Below are positions 46,112-56,200 of a DNA stretch of 64,000 nucleotides, piece after piece. Every line of letters starts with the position of its first letter. The stretch's first letter is position 1. This DNA comes from Hyposmocoma kahamanoa (lineage: Eukaryota > Arthropoda > Insecta > Lepidoptera > Cosmopterigidae), in NCBI RefSeq assembly GCF_003589595.1, contig NW_020653993.1, forward strand, positions 8,585,154 through 8,649,153, read 5' to 3'. Made by a program: the position numbers and the translations under genes. The notes beneath the pieces are model-generated. The model ran no database searches, was not told where the DNA came from, and worked only from the letters and a program-made list of their open reading frames with translations.

Positions 46112-49100
46112 CTGGAAAAAAATATTTGTGTAAAATTAAAAAAACTATTAAAAATACGAAATGCAATATAATTGTTCTATCAGAGCGTTCTACAGTAAAC
46201 AATTTAGAGTTTTATTTGGTTTACAGCAGATCACCCTACATGCACTTTCTTTAGTGTATCGAAAAAAGTAAGACGTCTAATTACAGGCAGTGTTTTATTC
46301 ACTTTATTAGTACGAAGATGGTTATTAATATTATTTCTTTATTAAACTTCGGCTATAGAACAATCAGCATAAAAGAGTAACAAATAATTAAGAAACTCAA
46401 AACGTATAATACTCGTAATATTTAAACTAAGATTTATTTTGTGTAAAAACTGTAACTACAAAAGTAAATTTTAACTACGAAATTTGAATATTTAGAACAA
46501 AACCCCTCCTACTGGAAATATTCAGCCAACTTTTTTGTGTCATCGTCCGACACTTGATGTGTTCGAAATACGTACGAATTAAATACACCATCAAGGTTGA
46601 GCAGCACGTGTAAATTATACCGTCAATAGTTTTACAGATTATGCATCATTTTAATATTGTGTTAAAATTACCTCGTTCTAGTGACGGTAGGTTCCACAAC
46701 GACGTCCTCGCAGCAAGGCTGACTGGCGCACTTTTTGCGGACGATAGGCAACGTCGTGCAGATAGTCGTGGCAAGGTACATGTACTGCAATTCAATGCGA
46801 TTCAATTTAAGTAAGTACAAACCAGTGCATAAAAATTATTCAAATGCAAGACTTTCCAAAAATAAATAAATATTTGTTTAAATTTAGGTTTACCACCGAA
46901 CCTACTATTAAATGGCAACACTGAGTAAATGCAATTTTAAAGGTGGATTCACATTGCACAAATTCTGACAATATATTGCCGCAATTTATCGCGTTGCGCG
47001 ACATGACCTTGAGTTGACCAATCAGGTGCTGCGACGTTAGTTCCTAATTGGTTAACTCAAGGTCATAACGTGGAACGCGATAAATTACGGCAAAATATTG
47101 CCAGAATCGTTTCTTGTGAATCCACATTTTAAGATTTTTTTTTTTAATTGTCAAAATATACACAGAAATAGCACAACAAACTCTAAAAAGGAATATGATG
47201 ACGAATATGACCATATCTTTCTATAGTGTTCGTAAAGACCTGTGGTATATAATTATTCTATATTATTGCATATGGTCAACCGGACTATTTCAAGGGATTT
47301 TGAAATTTAGACTTACCATAGCAACAACAAGTATCAAATAAATCGTCGGCGTAGACCAGTGTGCGGCATTTTCAATAGCAACGACACCCATAACCCAATT
47401 TATCGCAAAGAATGGCTCCAGTACGAGGCACAGATGTAAGTAACTCTTCAACTCATTACCCTCCGTATTCCAACTCCACTTCCAAGACAAGTTATCATTG
47501 TAAAGCATGTTCAAAAGGCGTTTATCTTGAATTGTTTTAGCTGATACGTTAGTTTGCTACAGAATGGAAAAAAAAATTAAAAATGTTATATAACAAAATA
47601 TAAAAATATTTATAATAGGTACCTCTATAGAGTCCGTTTGGTTTTATCCGAGTAACTATTTACTTCAATTTATTGTAATAATATGATAGTTAGCCTATAA
47701 TATAGTCTCACTGCTATGTACGGGCCTCCTCTCACGAAGAGAGGGCTTGACATATATTATAAAAAACTCTCGAGGTACAAGCTTGGCTTCGAACCTATGA
47801 CCGTAGTTAAAAGGCGTAGGCGGTAGATCTAGTAGGTTAGGTTACCGCCACGACTGTATTTTACTTTAATTTAGAAAAAAGAAATTTTCATACAGTTGAA
47901 CTGAAAACTTGCTCTTGCAGCTAATGGTTAAATTTAAACAACGAAAACCACGTCGTATAGATACATAGGTAATAATAAAGAAAAACAATAAGTTTTCTCA
48001 CTGACCTCATTACCATCGTCATTCGCCTCGTTACCAGGTAGTTTTAAATTCACGTAGCCACATTCATCTTCGCTCAAATTATACTCCTTATCCAAAGTGT
48101 CAGTACTGTCAGTATTTTTCCTGCTACTCCCCGGAGTGTAAATGTTCAAAGTTTCTATACTTTCATTTTTATTCTCCCCTATGGGTTCATTTTTTGGCCA
48201 ATTAGCTATATGATGATCAACCAGCTCTTGTATTTTGGCAGTTAACATTTCAGCTTGTTTCTTATTAACTGATTGCAATCCGAGTATAATGATGGCAGTA
48301 TTAATTAAAATCAGTATCATTGCTGGTACCATGAAACCCATTACCATGCCTTTTTCAATCGACATCCAGCAGTAGTGTTTTATCTCATAGTGTTCCATAG
48401 AGAGAGCGTAATTAAACTAAGAATAAAAATAAAACGTCGTTAAGTAATAGACAAACTGCATCTAAATGTTCTAGTGTCATGTATCGGGAACCTAGTTGTG
48501 CAAAGATTTTTAAAGACCTCGGTGACTCAGCAGATAAACAAAGTAGGCCCTCATTACTTGAGAGGCATAACAGATGATAGAAGCAACATTTAATTTTGTT
48601 GACTAGTTATAAACAAAGACCTTAATCAGTGGGACTTCATAACGAGGTTTTTGTTTAAAAATAATATTTTATAAGGTAAACAAGTATAATTACTTACCAT
48701 GACCACAACAGCTGGCACTCCATAAGCGAGTAAATAATTGTACTTCAAAGGTAGTAGCGTGTCACAGACACAATATTCGGCCACGGCCGCTCCGAGGGCT
48801 ACAATCCACATCGCACAACACAAATAAGTGTAGTGTAGTAGCAAAGCTATACGTTCACATTGAGATGGCGATGATACTCCCTGAAATGATAGAGAGAATT
48901 TATTTATTTGACATTAAAGCGTGAACTATGAATGACTAAAATAAATCGAAATATGAGATTTTTTACTAGGTTTAAGTGCTTACCATTACAGCTTGTACAT
49001 AAATAAGCGTACACGCAGCGAGACAGCAGCACAGATTTATGTTGATCGGGTACAGCTTACTGCCGCGCCGAAACTCCGCTGCAAACTCGCTCCACATTAG

Positions 49101-51713
49101 CCACATCACTGCTGCTGTTACCAGCAACATTGCTATGCCGCACGTTATAAAAATCTGTTTAAACGATTGTAGAGTTGTAGGTAAATCAGACATTCAGGTT
49201 TCCCTTAAAACTAGTCTACATTATGAATAATAATAAATAAATATTAAATAAATAAACATATTATACAATATCACATACATATGTTGCTCCGATCCCAATG
49301 TACCTAAGTACAAGGAAATCGGAAACAACGACGGTACCAAAACGTCCAGACTCGAGAGAATATAGAAAAGCTTTTCTACATTGACCCGGCCGGGACCTCA
49401 GAGATGGCGATATCATGAAAACCGATGTGCAAGCCACTCTACCACAGAGGTCGTCAAATAATAATAATATTACAATAACGCACACGCTCATAGCCCCGCA
49501 CTAGGGAAACCCTGTATCGCGTGTGCCATGGACACACACATGGACAACCACAAATTACACCCAAACTCATGAGAAACAATGAATGTAGGCCATATAAATA
49601 TTTCTCCCAGCCCGGGAATCGAACCAGGGACCTCTGCGTGGCAGACCACCATGGTAACTTCGAAAAGCCTCCTTTAAAAATACAATACGTTCGGTGAGAG
49701 TGCAAAGGTGCGAATGTAGCACTGATTGGTAAAAAGCGTGTATCTTCTTGTGATAAAATTTTACAGGAGTGGGTTTAAACATTATTACTTTGTTACTTTG
49801 TTATTTCAACGCTTACGACTTTCATTCTTGCACAGTAAGCAGTAATTTAAGTTATTTACGGAGTGATAACAATAGACTCCAATAAATTAGTCTAATTAGG
49901 TTGTCACGACTATTACGCGGAATTGGTTTGACCACTAACTTACCGAAATGTCAACTTCATAACGCATTGACTTACAATTATATAGACGTCGGGTCCGCGC
50001 TAAAAAGTGTCCGAACTTATAGGGCGTTAAAATCGTATACAGAGCGTCATTCACGCTTTAGTCTTCGTTTGTTCGACTGACCGCGAAGCAAGCAAAATTG
50101 GACAGTACTGCGATGACATTACAATTTAAATGTAACGTTTTAGCTTTTTCATATTCCTTTACATGTCACTACGTTTAAATAGGTTGACTTGAGACATTTT
50201 TTTCGTGGTTTTTGTATTAGACCCGTCGTCCATTTATTTGTAAGTCAATGTCATAAACTCGACGAATAGTTTTTTGAGAGTCTAGGATATTACCCCTATT
50301 GTTTACGTTTCTGTGGAAAGACGCTAGTTCACATTGTACCAACTACAGTCTGTTTTTATATATTTTTTAAGACAATAAGTCGTACGACACGTCTATCCAT
50401 AACAGTTGCAATGACACTCAGAGCTTTAAATCACAAAAATCACTGCCGCTGACACTGCCGCTGCGCCCGTCACCCTGAGATAAAGTTGACAAGACCCATG
50501 TGTCTGTGATTTCATTAGCACCCTTAGGCTCAATTTACATTGCGGTGGAACGTAATGGAAGCCACGGAGGCAGTGAATTAACCAAGTGATAAGACATAAG
50601 TTTAATTTGTACTTGTTTAATAATTAAAAATAATAAAAATATAACAAACCAGTATTGTCCACTCGTTCCTGGCGTGGCAATTGTTAAAGCCGTACAAGTA
50701 TGTGACGCTATCGATGATGTTATGCTCCTTGAGATCAGCATCGGCCAAAGAATCGTCCGGGAGATCGATGTCTGCATCCATTATCTTGCTGTCGGATGCT
50801 TTGTTCACTAATTACCATAAATTAATTTTAGACTATTTATATAATTCTTTTACATATAGACATGATCTTATGTAGGTACAAAAAACGGAGAGGTCTTTGC
50901 CCAGCAGTGAGCCACAATGGGTTAATTAAAAAAAAAACACAAATATTTATTGCAACAACGTCACAAAAGATCAAAATAATTTTTATCAAGTCCCATGTTG
51001 GGTGCCAATTTTTGTTTGTGGTCAAGTAAACTTTTTTATGAACTTTTCAAGTTACAACAATGTTTTTAACTGTAGAAACAGTTTGTTTGTATTAATATCA
51101 TCATCAAATTCGAGGAAAAATTCAAAATAACTATGTGACTGAATTTTCAATTTTTTTTTTAATTTATAGGTACCTATAAGATTATTATGAAAGTGAAATA
51201 GGTACAATTACTTAACTACTTATAATTTACTTACTTTGGTTCCTTGATAAGAATTCCGGATTTGGGTAAAGCGGTGGATTGTCATCATAAATAGAAGATG
51301 TAAAGTTGGAAACCACTCCCCCATATTCCGTATCATACGAAGTTATATCATAGTCAGCTCTATCATCGGCTCTAGGATATATTGTTTTGTGGTACTTGAT
51401 GGAAACCGGTTGAAAAGAGCGATAGGATGGTGCTCTTTGATTTTTGAAGAAACTATCGTCCACGCTTGACCGTCGTGTATGATGTACACTTTTGTTTTGT
51501 TGGAACGCTAGAAATTTATAGTTTATAATTCAACAGGGAGCCCACCATTAATTTATTAATCATACAAATATTTATATGCATTTCAAGGCGTTATATCCAT
51601 GGTTTACAGTATATTTTGAAGGAAGAAACTATAGGTTTTAGGTACTTACCATTAGCGCCGAGAATACAATGCTCTATAAGAGCTACGAAGAATATTAATT
51701 TGAAAATAAACAT
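46018..51713 (-). CDS. Adhesion/secretin-class seven-transmembrane receptor, complete
   Basis: Nine minus-strand exons join in frame to 568 residues: 51650-51713, 51235-51507, 50650-50807, 48984-49154, 48698-48880, 48006-48416, 47317-47556, 46672-46784, 46018-46111. Residues 1-20 are a signal peptide (MFIFKLIFFVALIEHCILG). About 140 extracellular residues follow, with an NFT glycosylation site. Seven hydrophobic segments lie near 162-186, 201-222, 232-255, 269-290, 306-330, 456-481 and 489-512. Class B hallmarks are a Cys before TM3 (CERIALLLHYTYL), YLLAYGVPAVVV in TM4, and YCWMS in loop 2 followed by a Pro- and Asn-bearing TM5. It would signal at the plasma membrane; ligand unknown. No GAIN/GPS motif is visible. 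The third intracellular loop is about 125 residues. I cannot name an orthologue. Confidence 0.85.
46330..46460 (+). repeat. Repeat family E, copy 2
   Basis: Matches 14112-14240 (GGCTATAGAACAATCAGC, AGTAACAAATAATTAAGAAA). Lies in the last intron of the GPCR gene. Confidence 0.5.
46672..46784 (-). CDS. GPCR exon 8 (TM7 end, cytoplasmic tail)
   Basis: 113 nt. YMYLATTICTTLPIVRKKC, then a CC pair that could be palmitoylated (inference). Acceptor AATTGCAG, donor GTAATT. Confidence 0.86.
46938..47135. mobile_element. MITE, about 195 bp, in GPCR intron
   Basis: Inverted arms GGTGGATTCACATTGCAC, ATTGCCGCAATTTATCGCG, ACCTTGAGTTGACCAAT and their inverses on the right. ATTTTAA-like flanks on both sides may be the target duplication. 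Confidence 0.65.
47317..47556 (-). CDS. GPCR exon 7 (loop 3 end, TM6, TM7 start)
   Basis: 80 codons, phase 0. Acceptor CATTCTGTAG, donor GTAAGT. LKSYLHLCLVLEPFFAINW is TM6. Confidence 0.87.
47725..47860 (-). repeat. tRNA-like SINE, family I
   Basis: Minus strand GTCGTGGCGGTAACCTAACC then B-box-like GGTTCGAAGCC and a CTCTCTTCGTGAGAGGAGGC body. Lies in a GPCR intron. Confidence 0.5.
48006..48416 (-). CDS. GPCR exon 6 (loop 2, TM5, long loop 3)
   Basis: 137 codons, phase 0. Strong acceptor TTTATTTTTATTCTTAG. Begins FNYALSMEHYEIKHYCWMS. After TM5 comes a hydrophilic run rich in Asn, Glu and Ser, with SRKNTDSTDTL. Confidence 0.86.
48698..48880 (-). CDS. GPCR exon 5 (TM3-TM4)
   Basis: 61 codons, phase 0. 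Acceptor ATCATTTCAG, donor GTAAGT. Holds the conserved TM3 Cys. Confidence 0.87.
48984..49154 (-). CDS. GPCR exon 4 (TM1-TM2)
   Basis: 57 codons, phase 0. Acceptor TTTAAACAG was chosen because it is the only in-frame AG downstream of a TGA stop; IFITCGIAMLLVTAAV completes TM1. Donor GTAAGC. Confidence 0.78.
49290..49455 (-). repeat. SINE family H copy
   Basis: Shares GGAAATCGGAAACAACGACG and the GACCTCAGAGATGGCGATAT block with 1775-1920. Confidence 0.6.
49463..49660 (-). repeat. SINE family A copy
   Basis: Body and B box present (GGTTCGATTCCCGGG on minus); the A-box part is replaced after CCATGGTAACTT. Confidence 0.75.
50375..50525 (+). repeat. Family B copy (both ends truncated)
   Basis: From GACACGTCTATCCATAACAG to TTCATTAGCACCCTTAG, in a GPCR intron. 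Confidence 0.68.
50650..50807 (-). CDS. GPCR exon 3 (membrane-proximal ectodomain)
   Basis: 158 nt, ending in phase 0. Acidic stretch (DADIDLPDDSLADADLKE), then NNCHARNEWTIL leading into TM1. The donor GTTTGT is weaker than the others. Confidence 0.75.
51235..51507 (-). CDS. GPCR exon 2 (ectodomain)
   Basis: 273 nt after acceptor AATTTCTAG. Encodes FQQNKSVHHTRRSSVDDSF through NPEFLSRNQ; polar, with Tyr and Asp and one NFT sequon. Donor GTAAGT. Confidence 0.85.
51650..51713 (-). CDS. GPCR exon 1 (signal peptide)
   Basis: ATG at 51713, 21 codons plus one base. Encodes the hydrophobic leader up to GAN; donor GTAAGT. Confidence 0.85.
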
Positions 51714-52360
51714 CTTTAAAACTATTAAACTCTCATGCATCACTGAATAACATTGATTATTAAAGATTTTTCACTAAAATCTGACACATTTTCTTAACAA
51801 GAGAACTACGCACTTTTCTCTTGTTTATTTTTCATAACATTGATTGGGAAATGTACATTTTCCGCGGAAAATAGGAAAATCGATAAGTTTTGTTACGTTC
51901 CTTTACACGTTACTTGGATTCATTTGAATCGATATCGAGAATTCATTGTTAGTAATAATTATGATTCGTTTTTCTTATTAACCCATAATAAAGATTCACA
52001 ACATAATTTGCAGACGAAGAAATCCACAAGCCGCACAGACTTGAGTGGACAACGATGACCTAAAACCTTCTCTATAGAGGAATTCGTGCCCTATAGTCAT
52101 GTCGGTGATGTTTTTACGTGTACAAATGAAAACTGACAAAATATGTACATACGTATTCGTGATTGCTACACTTTGGAAATGAAACTGTTTTTTCGAATAC
52201 AAATCACATGTATTTGTTTTTTAAACAAACGAAATCGGGGCTCTTCGCAAGTTCCATAATCACGACCACCTCACGACTGATTGAAAAACAAATAATAAGA
52301 CGCGATAAGATCCGAAAAAATGTAACAAACATTTAAATTTCCAGAAAAAAAAATTCCGGG

Positions 52361-52420
52361 TTTTTAACCGACTTCAAAAAAGGAGGGGGTTCTCAATTCG
52401 ACTGTATGTTTTTTTTTGTA
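52361..52420 (+). repeat. Family C fragment (5' end)
   Basis: TTTAACCGACTTCAAAAAAG then GAGGGGGTTCTCAATTCGAC, the standard start of family C. Confidence 0.65.
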
Positions 52421-52477
52421 GTTACAGTTTTAACACGATTTAATTTATTGTTTATTTTGAGTACATCATGTGCGTTT

Positions 52478-52545
52478 TGAGTTTCTTCATTATTTGTTAT
52501 CTTTTTAAGCTGATAGCTTTACAGAAAATGCTCAATAAACAATTC
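52478..52545 (-). repeat. Repeat family E fragment
   Basis: Inverse of the family E core (TTCATTATTTGTTATC, AAGCTGATAGCTTTACAG, TGCTCAATAAAC). Confidence 0.45.
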
Positions 52546-52736
52546 AAATGAAATTTCCAAATTCTGCACGAATTAAATACAAATAAATGTTGAGTGGAAT
52601 GTAGAAATCAAATTATTTAGTAAGCAACCCCGATTTCGTCTGTCAAATTCAATTGTCACCCATTTGTCATTTCTTTCCTCTACAAATTCAAAACGCAATA
52701 GATGTTCGTGCAATGTGACCAAAAATAGTAACAAAA

Positions 52737-53227
52737 ATGAGTGCAATTTTAAAATTTATTCGTGAAAATCACATATTAGCCCTTATAGAACAAGCCATTG
52801 TCAAAAAGAAATCGCGGTTGAGTCTGAACGCTTTCGAAATCACTGAAATACCGAACTTACTTTACAACTGTATGGAAGTCGAACATCTTTATTTACATAG
52901 AAATAAAATATCGGTAGCCCCAGTGCAAATAACGGAGTTGTTAAATCTTACTACATTAACTCTGGATTACAATAACATAAGTTCGCTGCCGCCTGAAATT
53001 GGGAACTTGAAAAACTTAGTGAATTTAAATATAAGTTATAATCCCTTAAAAGTGTTAATACCTGAAATTGGTGAGTTGGAGAACTTGGAGGCTTTCTGGT
53101 GCAACAGGATAGGGTTAAAGGAGATCCCTCCGGAAATCGGGAAGTTGTCCAAACTTGACACTTTTGGCGCCAGAGGCAACGAACTTCAGACTATACCGGA
53201 AGAAATGACCAGACTAACAAAACTAAG
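52737..53227 (+). CDS. LRR protein exon 1
   Basis: 491 nt, ending in phase 2 (CTA AG) before GTAAGT. Residues 1-163, N-terminus and first five repeats. Confidence 0.88.
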
Positions 53228-56200
53228 GTAAGTCGTATAGATATAACCTTCTTAGAATTATGTATCCTGTAGAAATTCCTGAGCATTGCTTGTCAGCAAT
53301 TGTCATATCAATTAAATATTTTAATTAAAAAAATATCGCTATTCAATGCACTCATACCAGAATTTGATGACCTTGCTAGGTACAAATGAGGCATTAGCTT
53401 CCTCAGAAGTTACTTACATAGTAATTAACATTACACCCCCGTGTTAGAGTCCATCATTTATAAATATGGGTGTAAAAAAGTGTGCTAGAAATTTTTCACT
53501 ATTTTAAATTACAATTTATTGTCATAAAGTGGTTTCTAACAATGCATTGTAAACAAACTTGCATGTAACATGTAAGTAAACATTAATACCACCTTGTTAA
53601 AGTTGAATAATGTTCTTAAATAAACATGCTAATTATAGTGCCAGACAACCATACTAGTTGCCTGATCTCAAACTAGGGAATTCCTTGCACCATGATTACC
53701 AAGGCAACGGAATTCACTTGGGGTAATTCCCTGAACACCCAAACTAGCACCAATTTAGAAAAGCTCATTTACTAATGCGATCCTACTGGGAATTGTAGCC
53801 AGGTCTCAATAGCAGTAGAGTCATCTTTTCAGTAGCAGTAGAGCTCCCTGTGAAAGATTTCGTCCAGAGAAGTACTGTCATCTTACCTATTAATGCCGCC
53901 AAGCAGTAATGCGAGCATTACTGTGTTTCAGTTTTGAAGGGTAATGGTGCTGGAGAAATTACAGGCAAATATGACTTGTCAAGTTATGTCTCACGGTGAC
54001 GGGCGCAGTGGCATTGCCCCTAACATCTTTGCGATTTAAAGCAGTTGAGTGGCACTGCAAGTGTTATGGATATAGACATGTGGCGTACCACCAGGTGCAC
54101 AACTTGTTTATCCTGTCACTTAGTATTATATAAAAAAAATCTGTATATCCCATAATTTAAAGTTGAGCCACTGCAGTCGTCAAACTAATTTTACAGTAAT
54201 TTTGTATAAACTTTGCTCAAAGTCTCTATTCTTATTTGAGCTTGTTGGGAAATTACTGTCCTCAGGGTGGTGGGTGCAGTGGCAGTGTACCTTTAGATCT
54301 TTGCATTTAAGGTCCTGAGTGACATTGCACCTGCTATGTGTAAGCCGATTTACCACACACACAGTTTATTCGTCCTGACACATGATATTATCTTTAAAAA
54401 AATACATTTTTATTCAACTATTCAAACCTGCATAAATATCATTTCAATGATAGGTCAAAACTGTGTGCTCTCCACATGTTATAGATCAATAGTTATTTGT
54501 TTTAATTGGTTCAGGTTAATAACAACTATTTTATCTAGTTGTTTGTGTTTTTATGAGTATTAAAGTCTAATAAAGGTGATAATATCATTATTACATAAAT
54601 ACATATTATTTATCTATGATGTCAACTTCAGACAGTGTTAAAAATTTTTATTCTTTGTTTTTTAAGTTTAGTTCACTTTCAGCGCTGATGCCTGTTGTCC
54701 AGCTTATTTTTTAAGATATTAACAGAAACAATATGTTCTGGTAGCATGTTCCACTTGTAGACCACTCTGTTGCTGAAGTTATGAGCAGTAAGTGTTTGCT
54801 AGGATACTTTAAAGTTCAGTTTTTTTTGGGAATAAAATTTTGTATGTCTAATAGATTACACTGGTTGTCAGGAATAGAGCTTTCATCTTGGAAATCTTGG
54901 TCACGAAAAATTTTTTGACATTATCGAGTTCCAAGTGAGATGTTTTCAGTCTTGGGAAATTTTAAGAGATAAAAGTATTAAAAATTTGCTGAACCAACAG
55001 TTATGTATTATGCTGGTTAAATGGACAGCACCACATTATAGAATAGAGTTTAGTGTAATCAGCAGATTAAAGAATGGTAGTAATAAAACCAAATCCAGAG
55101 AGGAATTGATGGCCTGAAACTGTATTTATCTATCTGTATTTATCTATGTATGTATCTTGTGATTCCACCAAAAACAGATGGATGTCACTACTGGGGTCGA
55201 GATCGATACATGATTATGATCTGGATCAATTGTTAGCAGAAGAGCCAAACAATTGGCTTTGTTCACCGAACGCACAACTTATATTGTCGGCCTGCTGATG
55301 CAAGCTGTGACTGGTCAGGACCACAAAAGTCGAAAATAAATTTTAATTCCTAATTGTGGTGGTACGCCGGCGGTCCACATGGCCTGCTAGGTAAAATTAG
55401 GATATACATGGTGGTCTGCTGCACTTGGGTTTATATCGGCGGCCGGCGCGGTCCACATAGCCTGTTAGATAAAATTCGAAAACACGTGGCGGCCTGCTGC
55501 ACTTGGGTTTTTATGGGTGGCCGGTGGCCCACATGGCGCTGACAGTGTTAAATTCCTAGCCTATAAGAATGAAAACCTATTTTTTGAAAGCGTCTCTCTA
55601 CCAGAGTAGTGACGTGTAACGTAGTCGTGGTTTTTAATGTCTTGGTATTGTCTAACGAGTCGATTTCCGCAACAACGTTGTAGCGCCTATTTTGCGTGGA
55701 ACTATTCTCTTATCATAGGATTTGCGACAAGCATGTGACCATTAAGGCTTACCATGAAATTAGAAATCATATTGCAAATCATCAATGGCTGAACTAAATA
55801 ATTATAAAAAACATCCACAAGGCCGTTATACAATAGAATACAAAAAGTAGTATCTACGGCCTTAATTGCTCGTATACGATAACAGTTTTACAGTGGCCTC
55901 TGAATTACTTTATTGCTCCTAATTGTTTAATTTGAATCTTAGCCTGAACTTCAGAGTATATCCATTTATTCTAATAAAATTTTTCAGTTTTGTGTTTCTT
56001 TGAACTGAGCCAGTCCTTGAACCATAACTAAATTTATGGTATTTCACACTCGAAACGAAAAAAGACCTAACATTTTTGTCAAAATTGTATCAGAAACAAT
56101 TTTTTTTTAAATCTATGTTAACAATTGTTGCTTATATAATAAGCTCTTTTGAGCTTCAGAACTGACATCTATAATCAGATTTTGTGATAAAAACACTAAT

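Larger units (their letters stand above)
51714..52736. other. Divergent intergenic region between GPCR and LRR genes
   Basis: 1.02 kb shared upstream region. Contains repeat fragments (TCCGGAT-type MITE relative at 52170-52320, family C fragment at 52361-52420, family E fragment at 52478-52545). About 180 bp before the LRR ATG is free of recognised repeats. Confidence 0.5.

Noticed and set aside
49155..49193. An ATG at 49193 as start of a separate short receptor gene
   Set aside because: An in-frame TGA precedes it, but the AAACAG acceptor at 49155 joins exon 3 in phase and completes TM1, which fits the receptor better.
50617..50777. 80-codon minus-strand frame overlapping GPCR exon 3
   Set aside because: It is another reading frame of the exon; the chosen frame joins its neighbours in phase.
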